DNA of 64,000 nucleotides from Streptomyces vilmorinianum (GTDB taxonomy: Bacteria; Actinomycetota; Actinomycetes; Streptomycetales; Streptomycetaceae). A model generated the notes under the pieces. It was given only the letters and a program-made list of their open reading frames with translations. It had not been told where the DNA came from and searched no databases. Numbering within the stretch: position 1 is the first letter of the stretch; every line of letters begins with the position of its first letter. This document shows, piece by piece, positions 44,727 to 55,643 of this stretch. The translations under genes were made by a program, and so were the position numbers. The stretch lies in assembly GCF_005517195.1 (NCBI RefSeq), contig NZ_CP040244.1:1072001-1136000 (forward strand), in the 5' to 3' direction.

Positions 44727-44755
44727 CGAGAAATCGTCACTCTGACGATTTCTCG
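44727..44755. promoter_or_regulatory. 13-bp inverted repeat upstream of pncB
   Basis: CGAGAAATCGTCA (44727-44739), spacer CTC, TGACGATTTCTCG (44743-44755). It is perfect and unusually AT-rich. Position suggests repression of pncB-pncA by an NAD-metabolism regulator such as the Nudix-type NrtR (inference; no regulator gene is in the window). It also lies 57 bases before clpS on the other strand. Confidence 0.65.
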
Positions 44756-44811
44756 GCCAGGGGGGTGGCCCGTTTATGCGAGCCCCCTCCCTAGGTGGCA
44801 GCATGGGGTAA

Positions 44812-45117
44812 GTGAGCGTCGCGCCTATTGAGATCGAACGCACGGAATCGGCCGAGGAGATCCACGCGGTCGTCGAGCCGGACGTGCCGTGGGTGACTCT
44901 CGTCCACAACGATCCGGTCAATCTGATGAGCTATGTGACCTACGTCTTCCAGGCGTACTTCGGTTACTCCAAGGACAAGGCGCACAAGCTGATGCTCGAC
45001 GTGCACCACAAGGGCCGCGCGGTGGTCTCCAGCGGCACGCGCGAGGAGATGGAACGGGACGTGCAGGCGATGCACGGCTACGGTCTGTGGGCGACCCTCA
45101 CCCAGGACCGCGGCTGA
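44812..45117 (+). CDS. clpS: ATP-dependent Clp protease adaptor
   Basis: Delivers N-degron substrates to ClpA/ClpC. 101 residues from GTG. Core signatures: [20 protein letters not shown] and HHKGRAVV with the helix [12 protein letters not shown]; the hydrophobic N-degron pocket residues (Asn-Asp, Met) are present. The TGA overlaps the ATG of the DUF2017 gene (TGATG), a conserved actinobacterial pair. Confidence 0.94.
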   Translation: MSVAPIEIERTESAEEIHAVVEPDVPWVTLVHNDPVNLMSYVTYVFQAYFGYSKDKAHKLMLDVHHKGRAVVSSGTREEMERDVQAMHGYGLWATLTQDRG

Positions 45118-45701
45118 TGGCGGGCCGTTTCGAGCCGCTGCCCGGCGGCGGCGCGGCCGTCGCGCTCGACGAGGTCGAGATCTCCATCCTCCGTTCCCTG
45201 GCCGTACAGCTCCTGGAGCTGATCGGGCCGGGCGACGAGCCCGTGGAGGGCGAGGACCCGCTGGCCGCCCTCTTCGCCGAGGGCCCGAGCGAGCCTCCGG
45301 CCGATCCCGCCCTCAAGCGGCTCTTCCCCGACGCGTACGGCGACGAGGACGAGGAGCTGCGGGCCGCGGCGGCCGACTTCCGCCGCTACACCGAGAACGA
45401 CCTGCGGGCCCGTAAGCGCGAGGACGCCCTCGCGGTGATCCGCAGCCTCGACGCGCTCTCCCCGACCGGCGAGGGCGGGGCGGTCCTCAAGCTCACCGCC
45501 GACGAGTCGCGCTCCTGGCTCGGCGCGCTCAACGACCTGCGGCTGACCATCGGGACCCGTCTGGAGGTCACCGACGAGGACGAGAGCGGGGAGCTGTACC
45601 GGCTGCCGGACTCCGATCCGCGCAAGCCGATGGTGATGGCGTACCTCTGGCTCGGCGCGCTCCAGGAATCACTGGTCGAGACGCTGATGCCCGGCGACTG
45701 A
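45117..45701 (+). CDS. DUF2017 domain protein
   Basis: 194 residues, actinobacterial family always found behind clpS; function unknown, possibly linked to protein turnover (inference from coupling). N-terminal FEPLPGGGAAVALDEVEISILRSL; a middle acidic region; C-terminal LRLTIGTRLEVTDEDE and MAYLWLGALQESLVE. Start overlaps the ClpS stop by one base. Confidence 0.85.
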   Translation: MAGRFEPLPGGGAAVALDEVEISILRSLAVQLLELIGPGDEPVEGEDPLAALFAEGPSEPPADPALKRLFPDAYGDEDEELRAAAADFRRYTENDLRARKREDALAVIRSLDALSPTGEGGAVLKLTADESRSWLGALNDLRLTIGTRLEVTDEDESGELYRLPDSDPRKPMVMAYLWLGALQESLVETLMPGD

Positions 45702-46006
45702 GACGCCGTTCGCTCAGCGGACGCTCAAATCCGGATAACGAAAACGTCACCAAAGGGTTCTGGCTGGTCCTCTTGAGTGGCCTTTGCCCCCTTTTTCTTG
45801 TGGCCTGCGCCACTACGGCCGCGGTCGGCCTCTGTTTCGTCCCTGTTAAATCGTGACCACCACCCGGGGACGCCATCCCTGTGCCCGGGGGCGCTTGGGC
45901 CGGCTGACCGCCGGTAGCACTCCATCCACATCCGGGGGGATCAGGACCTGATCCGCGGCCAGACAGACGTCGGCGCGGATCAGCATGGAGAAAGGGCGCA
46001 CCATCC
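45702..46006 (+). other. 305-bp gap with terminator candidate and permease promoter
   Basis: CAAAGG (45751-45756) and CCTTTG (45781-45786) bound an imperfect hairpin followed by CCCCCTTTTTCTTG (to 45796), a likely terminator for the clpS pair. Downstream, TGTTAAATCG near 45847 is AT-rich and may be part of the permease promoter. An imperfect GATCAGGACCTGATC palindrome lies at 45939-45953. Confidence 0.5.
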
Positions 46007-47461
46007 ATGACCTCAGCGCAGGTCGACCAGCAGCACGACGGCAATCAGGCCGCGGACCCCGGGGCAGCCGGGGAAGCCGGCTCGGGGGAGGGTTACCACC
46101 GGGCACTCGGCGCCCGGCAGATCCAGATGATCGCGATCGGCGGCGCCATCGGCACCGGCCTCTTCCTCGGCGCCGGCAAGGGCATCTCCAAGGCGGGACC
46201 CAGCCTGATCCTCGCGTACGCGATCGCGGGCCTCGTCATCTTCTTCATCATGCGGGCGCTGGGCGAACTCCTCATGTACCGCCCCGTGTCCGGCTCCTTC
46301 TCGGAGTACGCGCGCGAGTTCATCGGCCCCTTCGCGGGCTTCGCGACCGGCTGGACGTACTGGCTCTTCTGGGTCGTCACCGGCATCACCGAGGTCACGG
46401 CCGCGGCCACCTACATGACGTACTGGTGGGACATACCGCAGTGGCTCTCCGCGCTGGTCTTCACGATCATCCTGTACGGGGCCAACCTGATCTCCGTGAA
46501 GCTCTTCGGTGAGCTGGAGTTCTGGTTCTCCATGGTCAAGGTCACCGCCATCGTCGGCATGATCCTGATCTGCGCCGGCATCCTCACGCTCGGCTTCTCC
46601 GACGCCGGCGACACCGCCTCCGTCACCCACCTGTGGAGCGACGGCGGCTTCTTCGCCGGGGAGCACGGCATCGGCAGCACCCTGATGAGCCTTCAGCTCG
46701 TCATGTTCGCCTTCCTCGCCGTCGAGCTGGTCGGCGTCACCGCCGGCGAGTCCAAGGACCCCGAGACCGTCCTGCCCAAGGCGATCAACACCGTGCCGTG
46801 GCGCATCGCCGTCTTCTACGTCGGCGCGCTGATCATGATCCTCTCGGTCGTCCCGTGGACCGAGTTCCAGCCGGGCGTCTCCCCGTTCGTCGCCGCCTTC
46901 GAGAAGATGGGCCTGGGCATCGGCGCCGCCATCGTCAACTTCGTCGTCCTGACGGCCGCGCTCTCGTCCTGCAACTCGGGCATGTACTCCACCGGCCGCA
47001 TGCTGCGCGACCTCGCGCTCAACGGCCAGGGGCCGCGGCTCTTCACCCGGCTCACGAAGAACGGCACCCCGCTGGTCGGCACCACCTTCTCCGCCGCGCT
47101 GATGCTCGTCGGCGTCTGGATCAACTACCAGTGGCCCGGCGACGCCTTCGACTACGTCGTCTCCTTCGCGACCATATCGGGCATGTGGGCCTGGATCGTC
47201 ATCCTGATCTGCCAGATCCGCTACCGCCTCAAGGCCGACCGCGGCGAGCTGCCCCAGTCGACGTTCAAGGCGCCGGGCGGCATCTGGGCCAGCCTCTTCG
47301 CCCTCGCCTTCATCGGCATGGTCGTCGTGATGATGGGCATCGACAAGGACGCCCGGGTCTCGCTGTACTGCGCTCCGCTGTGGGGCCTGCTCCTGGCCGT
47401 CGCGTACCTGGTCCTGAAGGCCCGCGACCCGCAGGGCGCGGCCTTCGCCAAGCGCTCGTAG
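46007..47461 (+). CDS. amino-acid permease (APC superfamily, AAT family)
   Basis: 484 residues, about 12 transmembrane segments. RALGARQIQMIAIGGAIGTGLFLG is the AAT-family first-helix signature, and GELLMYRPVSGSFSEYAREF follows. Closest by eye to L-asparagine/GABA/aromatic permeases (AnsP, GabP, AroP); the specificity is not decidable. Imports an amino acid with protons. The hydrophilic N-terminus (1-30) is low complexity. Ends in a hairpin at 47484-47516. Confidence 0.88.
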   Translation: MTSAQVDQQHDGNQAADPGAAGEAGSGEGYHRALGARQIQMIAIGGAIGTGLFLGAGKGISKAGPSLILAYAIAGLVIFFIMRALGELLMYRPVSGSFSEYAREFIGPFAGFATGWTYWLFWVVTGITEVTAAATYMTYWWDIPQWLSALVFTIILYGANLISVKLFGELEFWFSMVKVTAIVGMILICAGILTLGFSDAGDTASVTHLWSDGGFFAGEHGIGSTLMSLQLVMFAFLAVELVGVTAGESKDPETVLPKAINTVPWRIAVFYVGALIMILSVVPWTEFQPGVSPFVAAFEKMGLGIGAAIVNFVVLTAALSSCNSGMYSTGRMLRDLALNGQGPRLFTRLTKNGTPLVGTTFSAALMLVGVWINYQWPGDAFDYVVSFATISGMWAWIVILICQIRYRLKADRGELPQSTFKAPGGIWASLFALAFIGMVVVMMGIDKDARVSLYCAPLWGLLLAVAYLVLKARDPQGAAFAKRS

Positions 47462-47483
47462 AGCCTGCCTGTCCAGTATTCGG

Positions 47484-47516
47484 GCCGTCCCGTACCACTC
47501 CTCGGTACAGGACGGC
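47484..47516 (+). terminator. terminator after amino-acid permease
   Basis: GCCGTCC-C-GTACC (47484-47496) and GGTAC-A-GGACGGC (47504-47516), one mismatch, loop ACTCCTC. Confidence 0.65.
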
Positions 47517-47538
47517 TCGTGTGCTTATCCTGCTGGAC

Positions 47539-47964
47539 ATGCTGACCATCACCCGGGCCCTGTACGACCAGATCGTGGCGCACTCCCGCGAGGACCACCC
47601 CGACGAGGCCTGCGGCGTGGTCGCGGGTCCCGTCGGCAGCGGCCGCCCCGAGCGGTTCATCCCGATGCTGAACGCCGCGCGCTCGCCCACGTTCTACGAG
47701 TTCGACTCCGCCGACCTGCTGAAGCTCTACCGCGAGCTGGACGACCGGGACGAAGAGCCCGTGATCATCTACCACTCGCACACCGCGACCGAGGCCTACC
47801 CCTCCCGCACCGACATCTCCTACGCGAACGAGCCCGGCGCCCACTACGTCCTGGTCTCCACTGCCGACACCGACGGCGCGGGCCCCTTCCAGTTCCGCTC
47901 CTTCACCATCGTCGAGAGCGTCGTGACCGAGGAGGACGTGAAGATCGTCGAGGCCTACGAGTAG
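47539..47964 (+). CDS. mec: JAMM-type metalloprotease of the CysO pathway
   Basis: 141 residues. The JAMM/MPN+ zinc motif is complete: Glu23 (DEACG), His79-x-His81, Ser89 and Asp92 (HSH ... PSRTD). In Mycobacterium the homologue Mec cleaves cysteine from the CysO-cysteine thiocarboxylate adduct; related JAMM enzymes also trim sulfur-carrier proteins to expose Gly-Gly. Its partners cysO and cysM lie 3.3 kb away here, beyond a cobalamin transport cassette. The ATG at 47539 fits the family start (LTITRALYDQI). Confidence 0.87.
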   Translation: MLTITRALYDQIVAHSREDHPDEACGVVAGPVGSGRPERFIPMLNAARSPTFYEFDSADLLKLYRELDDRDEEPVIIYHSHTATEAYPSRTDISYANEPGAHYVLVSTADTDGAGPFQFRSFTIVESVVTEEDVKIVEAYE

Positions 47965-48120
47965 TGAGAGACTGACCGGACATCAGGGCGGCAGGACCCA
48001 GGAAGCCGGTGCGAATCCGGCACGGTCCCGCCACTGTGACCGCCTCCCCAGGGGGCGGAAGCCAGGAACTGACCTGCCGCCTCTCACCACCGACTGGGGA
48101 CGTGGAAATCCCCGGAGGAG
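47964..48120 (+). promoter_or_regulatory. cobalamin riboswitch
   Basis: The B12-aptamer signature is visible: GAAGCCGGTGCGAATCCGGC, then the conserved GCCACTGTGA box. Outer helices form: P1 GTGAGAG (47964-47970) with CTCTCAC (48081-48087), and GGCGGCAGG (about 47987) with CCTGCCGCC (about 48073). A GGGGA ... TCCCC hairpin next to the GGAGGAG ribosome site (about 48096-48120) suits translational control. It is directly upstream of btuF, so B12 should switch the importer off. P1 begins within the stop of mec. Confidence 0.92.
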
Positions 48121-48122
48121 GC

Positions 48123-49112
48123 ATGTCCGTCATGACCTGGCGCCGCCGTACCCCGCGTACCCTGCTGCCCGCCGCCGCCCTCGTCCCGCTGCTCGCCGCC
48201 TGCTCGGCGCCCTCGGACCAGGCCCCCTCGGCGAAGCCCGCACCGGGATTCCCGTACACCGTCGCCAACTGCGGGGTGACCACCACCTACCAGGCCCCGC
48301 CGAAGCGGGCCGTGACCATGAACCAGCACGTCACCGAGGTCATGCTCGCCCTCGGCCTGGAGAAGTCCCTCGTCGGCACCGCCTACCTGGACGACCGGAT
48401 CCTGCCCGCGTACAAGAAGGCGTACGACGCGGTGCCGGTGCTCGCCAAGGAGTACCCCTCCAAGGAGGCGCTGCTCGCCGCGAACCCCGACTTCGTCTAC
48501 GGCGGGTACGCCTCCGCCTTCGACGCCAAGGCCGGCCGCGGCCGCGACGACCTGAAGGCGGCGGGCATCAGCAGCCGCCTGAACATGGAGTACTGCCCCT
48601 CGGGCGCCTCCTCCCTCGCCGACCTCTACCGCGAGGTCGACGAGGTGGCCAGGACCTTCGGCGTCCCCGAGCGCGGCGCGGCGTGGACGGCCGGGGCGAG
48701 GAAGACCGTCGCGGCGACCGAGAAGAACCTGAGCGGGGTCGCCCCGGTGTCGGTCTTCGTCTACGACAGCGGCGACAAAACGGCGTTCACCGCCGGAGGC
48801 AAGGGCATCGGCAACGAGCTGATCACCCGCGCCGGCGGACGCAACGTCTTCGCCGACCTCGACAAGACCTTCGGCGACGCCACCTGGGAACAGGTCGTCG
48901 CCCGCAGGCCGGACGTCATCGTCATCTACGACTACGGCTCCACGACCGTCGAGCAGAAGAAGAAGCGCCTCCTGGAGGACCCGGCCCTCAAGGACGTCCC
49001 GGCGATCAGGAACCGGCGCTTCGCCGTCATGCCCCTCTCGGACGCCGTCCTCGGCGTCCGAGTCCCGGAAGCCGTCCAGAAGCTGGCCGCCCAGCTCCAC
49101 CCGGCACGGTGA
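48123..49112 (+). CDS. btuF: cobalamin/corrinoid ABC transporter binding lipoprotein
   Basis: 329 residues of the BtuF/FecB class. Lipobox LLAAC, linker SAPSDQAPSAKPAPG, then the binding domain (NCGVTTTYQAPPKRAVTM ... LGLEKSLVGTAYLD). The long connecting helix and the C-terminal ARRPDVIVIYDYG are typical. The family includes siderophore binders, but the cobalamin riboswitch supports a corrinoid ligand. GGAGGAGG lies 5 bases before the ATG. The TGA overlaps the permease GTG. Confidence 0.87.
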   Translation: MSVMTWRRRTPRTLLPAAALVPLLAACSAPSDQAPSAKPAPGFPYTVANCGVTTTYQAPPKRAVTMNQHVTEVMLALGLEKSLVGTAYLDDRILPAYKKAYDAVPVLAKEYPSKEALLAANPDFVYGGYASAFDAKAGRGRDDLKAAGISSRLNMEYCPSGASSLADLYREVDEVARTFGVPERGAAWTAGARKTVAATEKNLSGVAPVSVFVYDSGDKTAFTAGGKGIGNELITRAGGRNVFADLDKTFGDATWEQVVARRPDVIVIYDYGSTTVEQKKKRLLEDPALKDVPAIRNRRFAVMPLSDAVLGVRVPEAVQKLAAQLHPAR

Positions 49113-50164
49113 CGGCCGCCACGCCGGGGACGGCACCGAAGACCACGAGCGGCCCCGTCCCGTACACCCTCGTCGTCGGCGGCCTCCTCGCCGCCCTCGC
49201 GCTCGCCGTCGTCGCCGGGGTCGCGCTCGGGTCCGTACGGATACCCGTGGGCGACGTCGCCGAGATCCTCACCGGCCGCGCCGCCCCCTCCCCGTACCGC
49301 ACCATCGTCCTCGACGTCCGGCTGCCCCGCGTCCTGCTCGGCGCGGTCGTCGGCGCCGGGCTCGCCGTCGTCGGCACCGTCCTGCAGGCCCTGGTCCGCA
49401 ACCGCCTCGCCGACCCCTTCCTTCTCGGGATCTCCTCCGGGGCCTCCACGGGCGCGGTCCTCGTGCTCGTCCTCGGCATCGGAGGCGGGCTCACGACCAC
49501 CGTCGCGATGCCCACCGGCGCCTTCGCCGGCGCGCTGCTCGCCCTCGTCCTCGTGTACGGGCTCGCGCGGCGCGGCGGGACCATGACCGGCTCCCGGCTC
49601 GTCCTCGCCGGTGTCGCCGTCTCGTACATCCTGTCCGCCCTCACCACCCTGCTCCTCGTCCTCGCCGGACGCCCCGAGCACTTCCAGGAGGCGATGTTCT
49701 GGTCCCTCGGCGGCCTCGGCAGCGCCCGCTGGGACACCCTCGCCCTGCCGGCCGCCGTCCTCGTCCTCGGCGTCGCCGCCCTGCTCACCCTCGCCCGCCC
49801 CCTCGACCTGCTCCTCGCGGGCGAGGAGGGCGCGGCCGTCCTCGGCCTGGACACGGCCCGCTTCCGCGCCGCCGTCTTCGTCCTGGCCTCGCTCGTCACC
49901 GCCGTCATGGTCGCGGCCGCCGGAGCCGTCGGCTTCGTCGGCCTGATGGTCCCGCACGCCGCCCGCATGGCCGTCGGCGCCCCGCACCGCCGCCTCCTGC
50001 CGGTCGCCGCGCTCGGCGGAGCGCTCGCCCTGGTCCTCGCCGACCTCGCCGCCCGTACCGTGGCCGCGCCCCAGGACATCCCCGTCGGCGTCCTCACCGC
50101 CCTGACCGGCGGCCCGTTCTTCCTCTGGCTCATGCGCCGCCGCGCGGAAGGGAGCCCGGTATGA
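49109..50164 (+). CDS. btuC: cobalamin-type ABC transporter permease (FecCD family)
   Basis: 351 residues, about 10 transmembrane segments, starting at a GTG that overlaps btuF. Signatures: LDVRLPRVLLGAVVGAGLAVVG, DPFLLGISSGAS, GAVGFVGLMVPHAAR (the coupling loop). FecCD proteins work as homodimers with one ATPase pair. Ends with overlapping ATGA before btuD. Confidence 0.88.
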   Translation: MTAATPGTAPKTTSGPVPYTLVVGGLLAALALAVVAGVALGSVRIPVGDVAEILTGRAAPSPYRTIVLDVRLPRVLLGAVVGAGLAVVGTVLQALVRNRLADPFLLGISSGASTGAVLVLVLGIGGGLTTTVAMPTGAFAGALLALVLVYGLARRGGTMTGSRLVLAGVAVSYILSALTTLLLVLAGRPEHFQEAMFWSLGGLGSARWDTLALPAAVLVLGVAALLTLARPLDLLLAGEEGAAVLGLDTARFRAAVFVLASLVTAVMVAAAGAVGFVGLMVPHAARMAVGAPHRRLLPVAALGGALALVLADLAARTVAAPQDIPVGVLTALTGGPFFLWLMRRRAEGSPV

Positions 50165-50220
50165 CCGAGACCGGTATGACCGAGACCGGTATGACCGAGA
50201 CCGGTATGACCGAGACCGGT
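50161..50220 (+). repeat. 15-bp tandem repeat at the start of btuD
   Basis: ATGACCGAGACCGGT is repeated four times exactly; a fifth degenerate unit begins ACGACCGAG at 50221. Five codons per unit, so copy-number change keeps the frame. Confidence 0.95.
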
Positions 50221-51000
50221 ACGACCGAGCTGCGCACCCACGCCCTCTCGTACGGGACACGGCTGCACGGCGTCGACCTGATCGCCCACCCCGGCGAGAC
50301 CGTCGGACTCGTCGGCCCCAACGGCAGCGGCAAGACCACCCTCCTGCGCTGTGTCTACGGGACCCTCGCCCCCACCTCCGGCCGGGCCCTCCTCGACGGC
50401 GAGGACCTGCACGCCCTCGGGCCCAAGGCCCGGGCGCGGCGGATCGCCACCGTCCCGCAGGACAGCGGAGGCGACGTCGAGCTGACCGTCCGCGAGCTGG
50501 TCGCCCTCGGCCGCTCCCCGCACAAGCGCTTCTGGGAGGGCGACACCGGCGAGGACGTCGCGCGGGCCGAGAGCGCCCTGGCCCGCGTCGGCATCGCGGA
50601 GCTCGCCGACCGTCCGTACCCCAGCCTCTCCGGCGGTGAACGCCAGCGCGCCCTCGTCGCCCGCGCCCTCGTCCAGGACCCGGCCCTGCTCGTCCTGGAC
50701 GAGCCCACCAACCACCTGGACATCCGCTACCAGCTCGAAATCCTGGGCCTCGTCCGCGACTTGGGCACCACCAACCTCCTCGCCCTGCACGACCTCAACC
50801 TCGCGGCCCTCTACTGCGACCGGCTCTACGTCCTGGCCGGGGGCCGGGTCGTGGCCGAGGGCCCGCCCGCCGAGGTCCTCACACCGGGGCTGCTGGCGAC
50901 CGTGTACGGGGTGGAGGCCGAGGTCATCCCGCATCCGAGGACGGGCGCCCCGACCGTCCTGTACCTCCCGAAGACCGCCGAGTCCGCCAGTCGAGCATGA
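50161..51000 (+). CDS. btuD: cobalamin-type ABC transporter ATPase
   Basis: 279 residues. The N-terminus is four repeats of MTETG (coded by a 15-bp tandem repeat), then the ATPase: Walker A GPNGSGKTT (about 52-60), signature LSGGERQR, Walker B LLVLDEP, switch His in ALHDLN. FecE/BtuD subclass. The repeat supplies four in-frame ATG codons, so initiation could occur at 50161, 50176, 50191 or 50206; the first overlaps the btuC stop. Confidence 0.88.
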   Translation: MTETGMTETGMTETGMTETGTTELRTHALSYGTRLHGVDLIAHPGETVGLVGPNGSGKTTLLRCVYGTLAPTSGRALLDGEDLHALGPKARARRIATVPQDSGGDVELTVRELVALGRSPHKRFWEGDTGEDVARAESALARVGIAELADRPYPSLSGGERQRALVARALVQDPALLVLDEPTNHLDIRYQLEILGLVRDLGTTNLLALHDLNLAALYCDRLYVLAGGRVVAEGPPAEVLTPGLLATVYGVEAEVIPHPRTGAPTVLYLPKTAESASRA

Positions 51001-51010
51001 ACTGTCCGTC

Positions 51011-51024
51011 ATGTGAGATCACAT
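51011..51024. promoter_or_regulatory. short inverted repeat before the Cys leader
   Basis: ATGTGA-GA-TCACAT: perfect 6-bp arms. It lies 25 bases upstream of the -10 box (51049), so it covers the -35 zone; possible operator. Confidence 0.4.
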
Positions 51025-51048
51025 TCCGGAACCCGGACCGGGAATCGA

Positions 51049-51054
51049 TACGAT
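51049..51054 (+). promoter_or_regulatory. -10 box for a leaderless transcript
   Basis: TACGAT fits TANNNT and ends 6 bases before the ATG at 51061. Transcription would begin at or next to that ATG, so the leader peptide is probably translated from a leaderless mRNA. Confidence 0.55.
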
Positions 51055-51060
51055 GACCGC

Positions 51061-52537
<1,477 letters not shown>

Positions 52538-52580
52538 GCCCGGCAGCTCTCACGGCGCCACCCGTACGGCCCCGGCGCTC

Positions 52581-53054
52581 CTAGGGCGCCAGATGGCGGA
52601 CCTGGTCCCAGACGACCGGGTCCGCCGTTCCCACTCTGCGGCGGAACTCCCACACCGGGACCTCCCGCAACTCGTCCGTCTCCAGAAAACTCGGCCGCCC
52701 CCGCGCGTCCCCGACCGCGCCCGGCGGCAACGCGATCACACCGGGCCGCTCGTCGTGGTACTTGCTGGTGATCTTGGCGACCAGCGCGTTGTCGCCCCGC
52801 AGCGTCAGGACCAGGCACGGCCGGTCCTTGGAGCCGGGCCCGTCCTCATACGGCACATCGGCCCACCAGATCTCGCCCGGCCGGGGGACCCGTCCGGGCG
52901 CCTTCCCCGGAGCGCGCGGCCGCACGGGGGGTCGCGCGGGCGGCCGTGTCCGCCCCCCGGGCCTCCGGGCCGAGCGCTTCCAGCCGTCCGCCAGCGCCAC
53001 GACCAGCGCGATCACCACGACCGCGAGGAGAGCCGGCCACCAGGACGTGTCCAT
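52581..53054 (-). CDS. membrane-anchored PemK/MazF-like protein
   Basis: 157 residues. N-terminal membrane segment (about 4-24: WWPALLAVVVIALVVALADGW), a basic Pro/Arg linker (28-56), then a PemK/MazF-like beta-barrel: PRPGEIWWADVPY, KDRPCLVL, ALVAKITSKYH. MazF toxins are mRNA interferases and normally soluble; here no antitoxin gene is adjacent. It may be an anchored, non-toxic relative. The start at 53054 is the first ATG preceding the membrane segment. Confidence 0.75.
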   Translation of the reverse strand: MDTSWWPALLAVVVIALVVALADGWKRSARRPGGRTRPPARPPVRPRAPGKAPGRVPRPGEIWWADVPYEDGPGSKDRPCLVLTLRGDNALVAKITSKYHDERPGVIALPPGAVGDARGRPSFLETDELREVPVWEFRRRVGTADPVVWDQVRHLAP

Positions 53055-53242
53055 ACCCCCAGACGTTACCGGCGACCGCCACCCCGCGCTCACCCGCCCC
53101 AGGTCCATCCGAACCGGTGACAGAGCCCGTGAGTTCGCCCACAACGGGCCGCCACGGAGGAGCGACGGGCCGTGCAGCCCCTTACGCTCGACGCATCGCA
53201 AGACCTCCCCCGCCGCTCTCCGCCCTCGGAGGTTCACGCTCC

Positions 53243-53995
53243 ATGAAGCTCACCGTCGTCGGCTGCTCCGGGTCGTTCCCGTCCGCGGATTCGGCCTGCT
53301 CGAGCTACCTCGTAGAGGCCGACGGCTTCCGGCTGCTCCTCGACATGGGCAACGGCGCCCTGGGCGAGCTGCAGCGCCACATCGGTCTGTACGACCTCGA
53401 CGCCATCTTCCTCAGCCACCTCCACGCCGATCACTGCATCGACATGTGCGGGTACTTCGTCGCGCGCTACTACCGCCACGACGGCGGCCGCTGCGACGCG
53501 ATCCCGGTCTTCGCCCCCGAGGGCGCCGAGCAGCGCCTGACGACGGCGTACGCGGACACCCCCTCGGACAAGTCGATGAGCGAGGTCTTCGACTTCCGGA
53601 CGCTGAAGTCCGGCTCCTTCGAGATCGGCCCGTTCTCCGTCCGTACGGAGAAGGTGAGCCACCCCGTGGAGGCGTACGGCATCAGGATCGAGCACGGCGG
53701 CCGTTCGCTCACGTACTCCGGAGACACGGGAGTCTGCGACGCCCTGCACGAACTGGCGGACGGCACGGACCTGTTCCTGTGCGAGGCGTCCTTCACCCAC
53801 GGCAAGGAGGACATCCCGGCCCTCCACCTCAACGGCCGCGAGGCGGGCGCGGAGGCGGCCCGCTCGTCGGTGGGCCGGCTGGTGCTCACGCACATCCCGC
53901 CGTGGACGGACGGCGAGCAGAACCTGGCGGACGCGCGGGTGGCCTACGACGGGCCGGCGGAGCTGGCGCGCCCGGGCGCGGTCTACGAGATCTGA
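53243..53995 (+). CDS. MBL-fold metallohydrolase (RNase Z-like)
   Basis: 250 residues. The metal-binding HLHADH (59-64) sits in IFLSHLHADHCID; further ligands in SGDTG and LTHIPPW. The N-terminus VVGCSGSFP resembles the TGSxG-type start of RNase Z/phosphodiesterase MBL proteins. It could be a cyclic-nucleotide phosphodiesterase, lactonase or RNase Z-like enzyme. GGAGGTT lies 9 bases before the ATG. Convergent with nagE2, separated by short repeats and a strong terminator. Confidence 0.87.
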   Translation: MKLTVVGCSGSFPSADSACSSYLVEADGFRLLLDMGNGALGELQRHIGLYDLDAIFLSHLHADHCIDMCGYFVARYYRHDGGRCDAIPVFAPEGAEQRLTTAYADTPSDKSMSEVFDFRTLKSGSFEIGPFSVRTEKVSHPVEAYGIRIEHGGRSLTYSGDTGVCDALHELADGTDLFLCEASFTHGKEDIPALHLNGREAGAEAARSSVGRLVLTHIPPWTDGEQNLADARVAYDGPAELARPGAVYEI

Positions 53996-54037
53996 GTACG
54001 GGATCCGAGACGGGATCCGAGACGGGATCCGAGTACG
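53994..54037 (+). repeat. 12-bp tandem repeat after MBL gene stop
   Basis: GGGATCCGAGAC is repeated, three units in all, the last ending GGGATCCGAGTAC. It begins at the stop codon. Confidence 0.8.
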
Positions 54038-54040
54038 GCA

Positions 54041-54089
54041 ACGCCGAAGCCCCTGCCCCCTCAGCGCGAGGGGGCAGGGGCTTCGGCGT
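54041..54089. terminator. bidirectional terminator MBL gene / nagE2
   Basis: ACGCCGAAGCCCCTGCCC... (54041-54062) and its exact reverse complement (54068-54089) form a 22-bp perfect stem with loop AGCGC. Confidence 0.9.
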
Positions 54090-54101
54090 GTGTGGACGGG
54101 C

Positions 54102-55367
<1,266 letters not shown>

Positions 55368-55440
55368 AACTTCCTCCAGTGGGCAAGGCGCCGCCAGGGG
55401 ACAGGTGGTACGGGGGGACGGCGGCGTCTCGTGGAACGCG

Positions 55441-55487
55441 GTGGTCTGGACCGCGTGGTCTACACCAATGAGTGGTGTAGACCTGTT
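55441..55487. promoter_or_regulatory. cluster of DasR-type operators before nagE2
   Basis: Three elements in a row: GGTGGTCTGGACCGCG (55441-55456, weak), CGTGGTCTACACCAAT (55455-55470) and AGTGGTGTAGACCTGT (55472-55487). All follow the dre pattern TGGTNTANACCA with variations. Clustered sites suggest tight GlcNAc-responsive control. Confidence 0.75.
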
Positions 55488-55558
55488 TTAGCACGTGAGA
55501 CTTAGATAAGGAACCTGCGAATTCTGTGTGCCCGAGCCATAGCTGCGTGTGAACGACG

Positions 55559-55592
55559 AAGGGCCCCCGGACCATGAGGTCCAGGGGCCCTT
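55559..55592. terminator. terminator downstream of nagE1
   Basis: AAGGGCCCC-C-GGACC and GGTCC-A-GGGGCCCTT around loop ATGA, one mismatch. On the minus strand it follows the nagE1 stop by 52 bases. Confidence 0.75.
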
Positions 55593-55643
55593 CGCGCCTC
55601 CGCGAAACGGGACGTACGTCCCGAGCCGGGCGCTACGCCGGGG

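Noticed and set aside
51011..51024. TGTGA/TCACA as a CRP site
   Set aside because: Spacing between half-sites is 2 bases, not 6, so a CRP assignment is not justified; kept only as an unnamed inverted repeat.
53131..53150. TTCGCCCACAACGG resembling the end of the dispersed repeat
   Set aside because: Only one end motif is present; no partner arm or GGGGGAGG core nearby.
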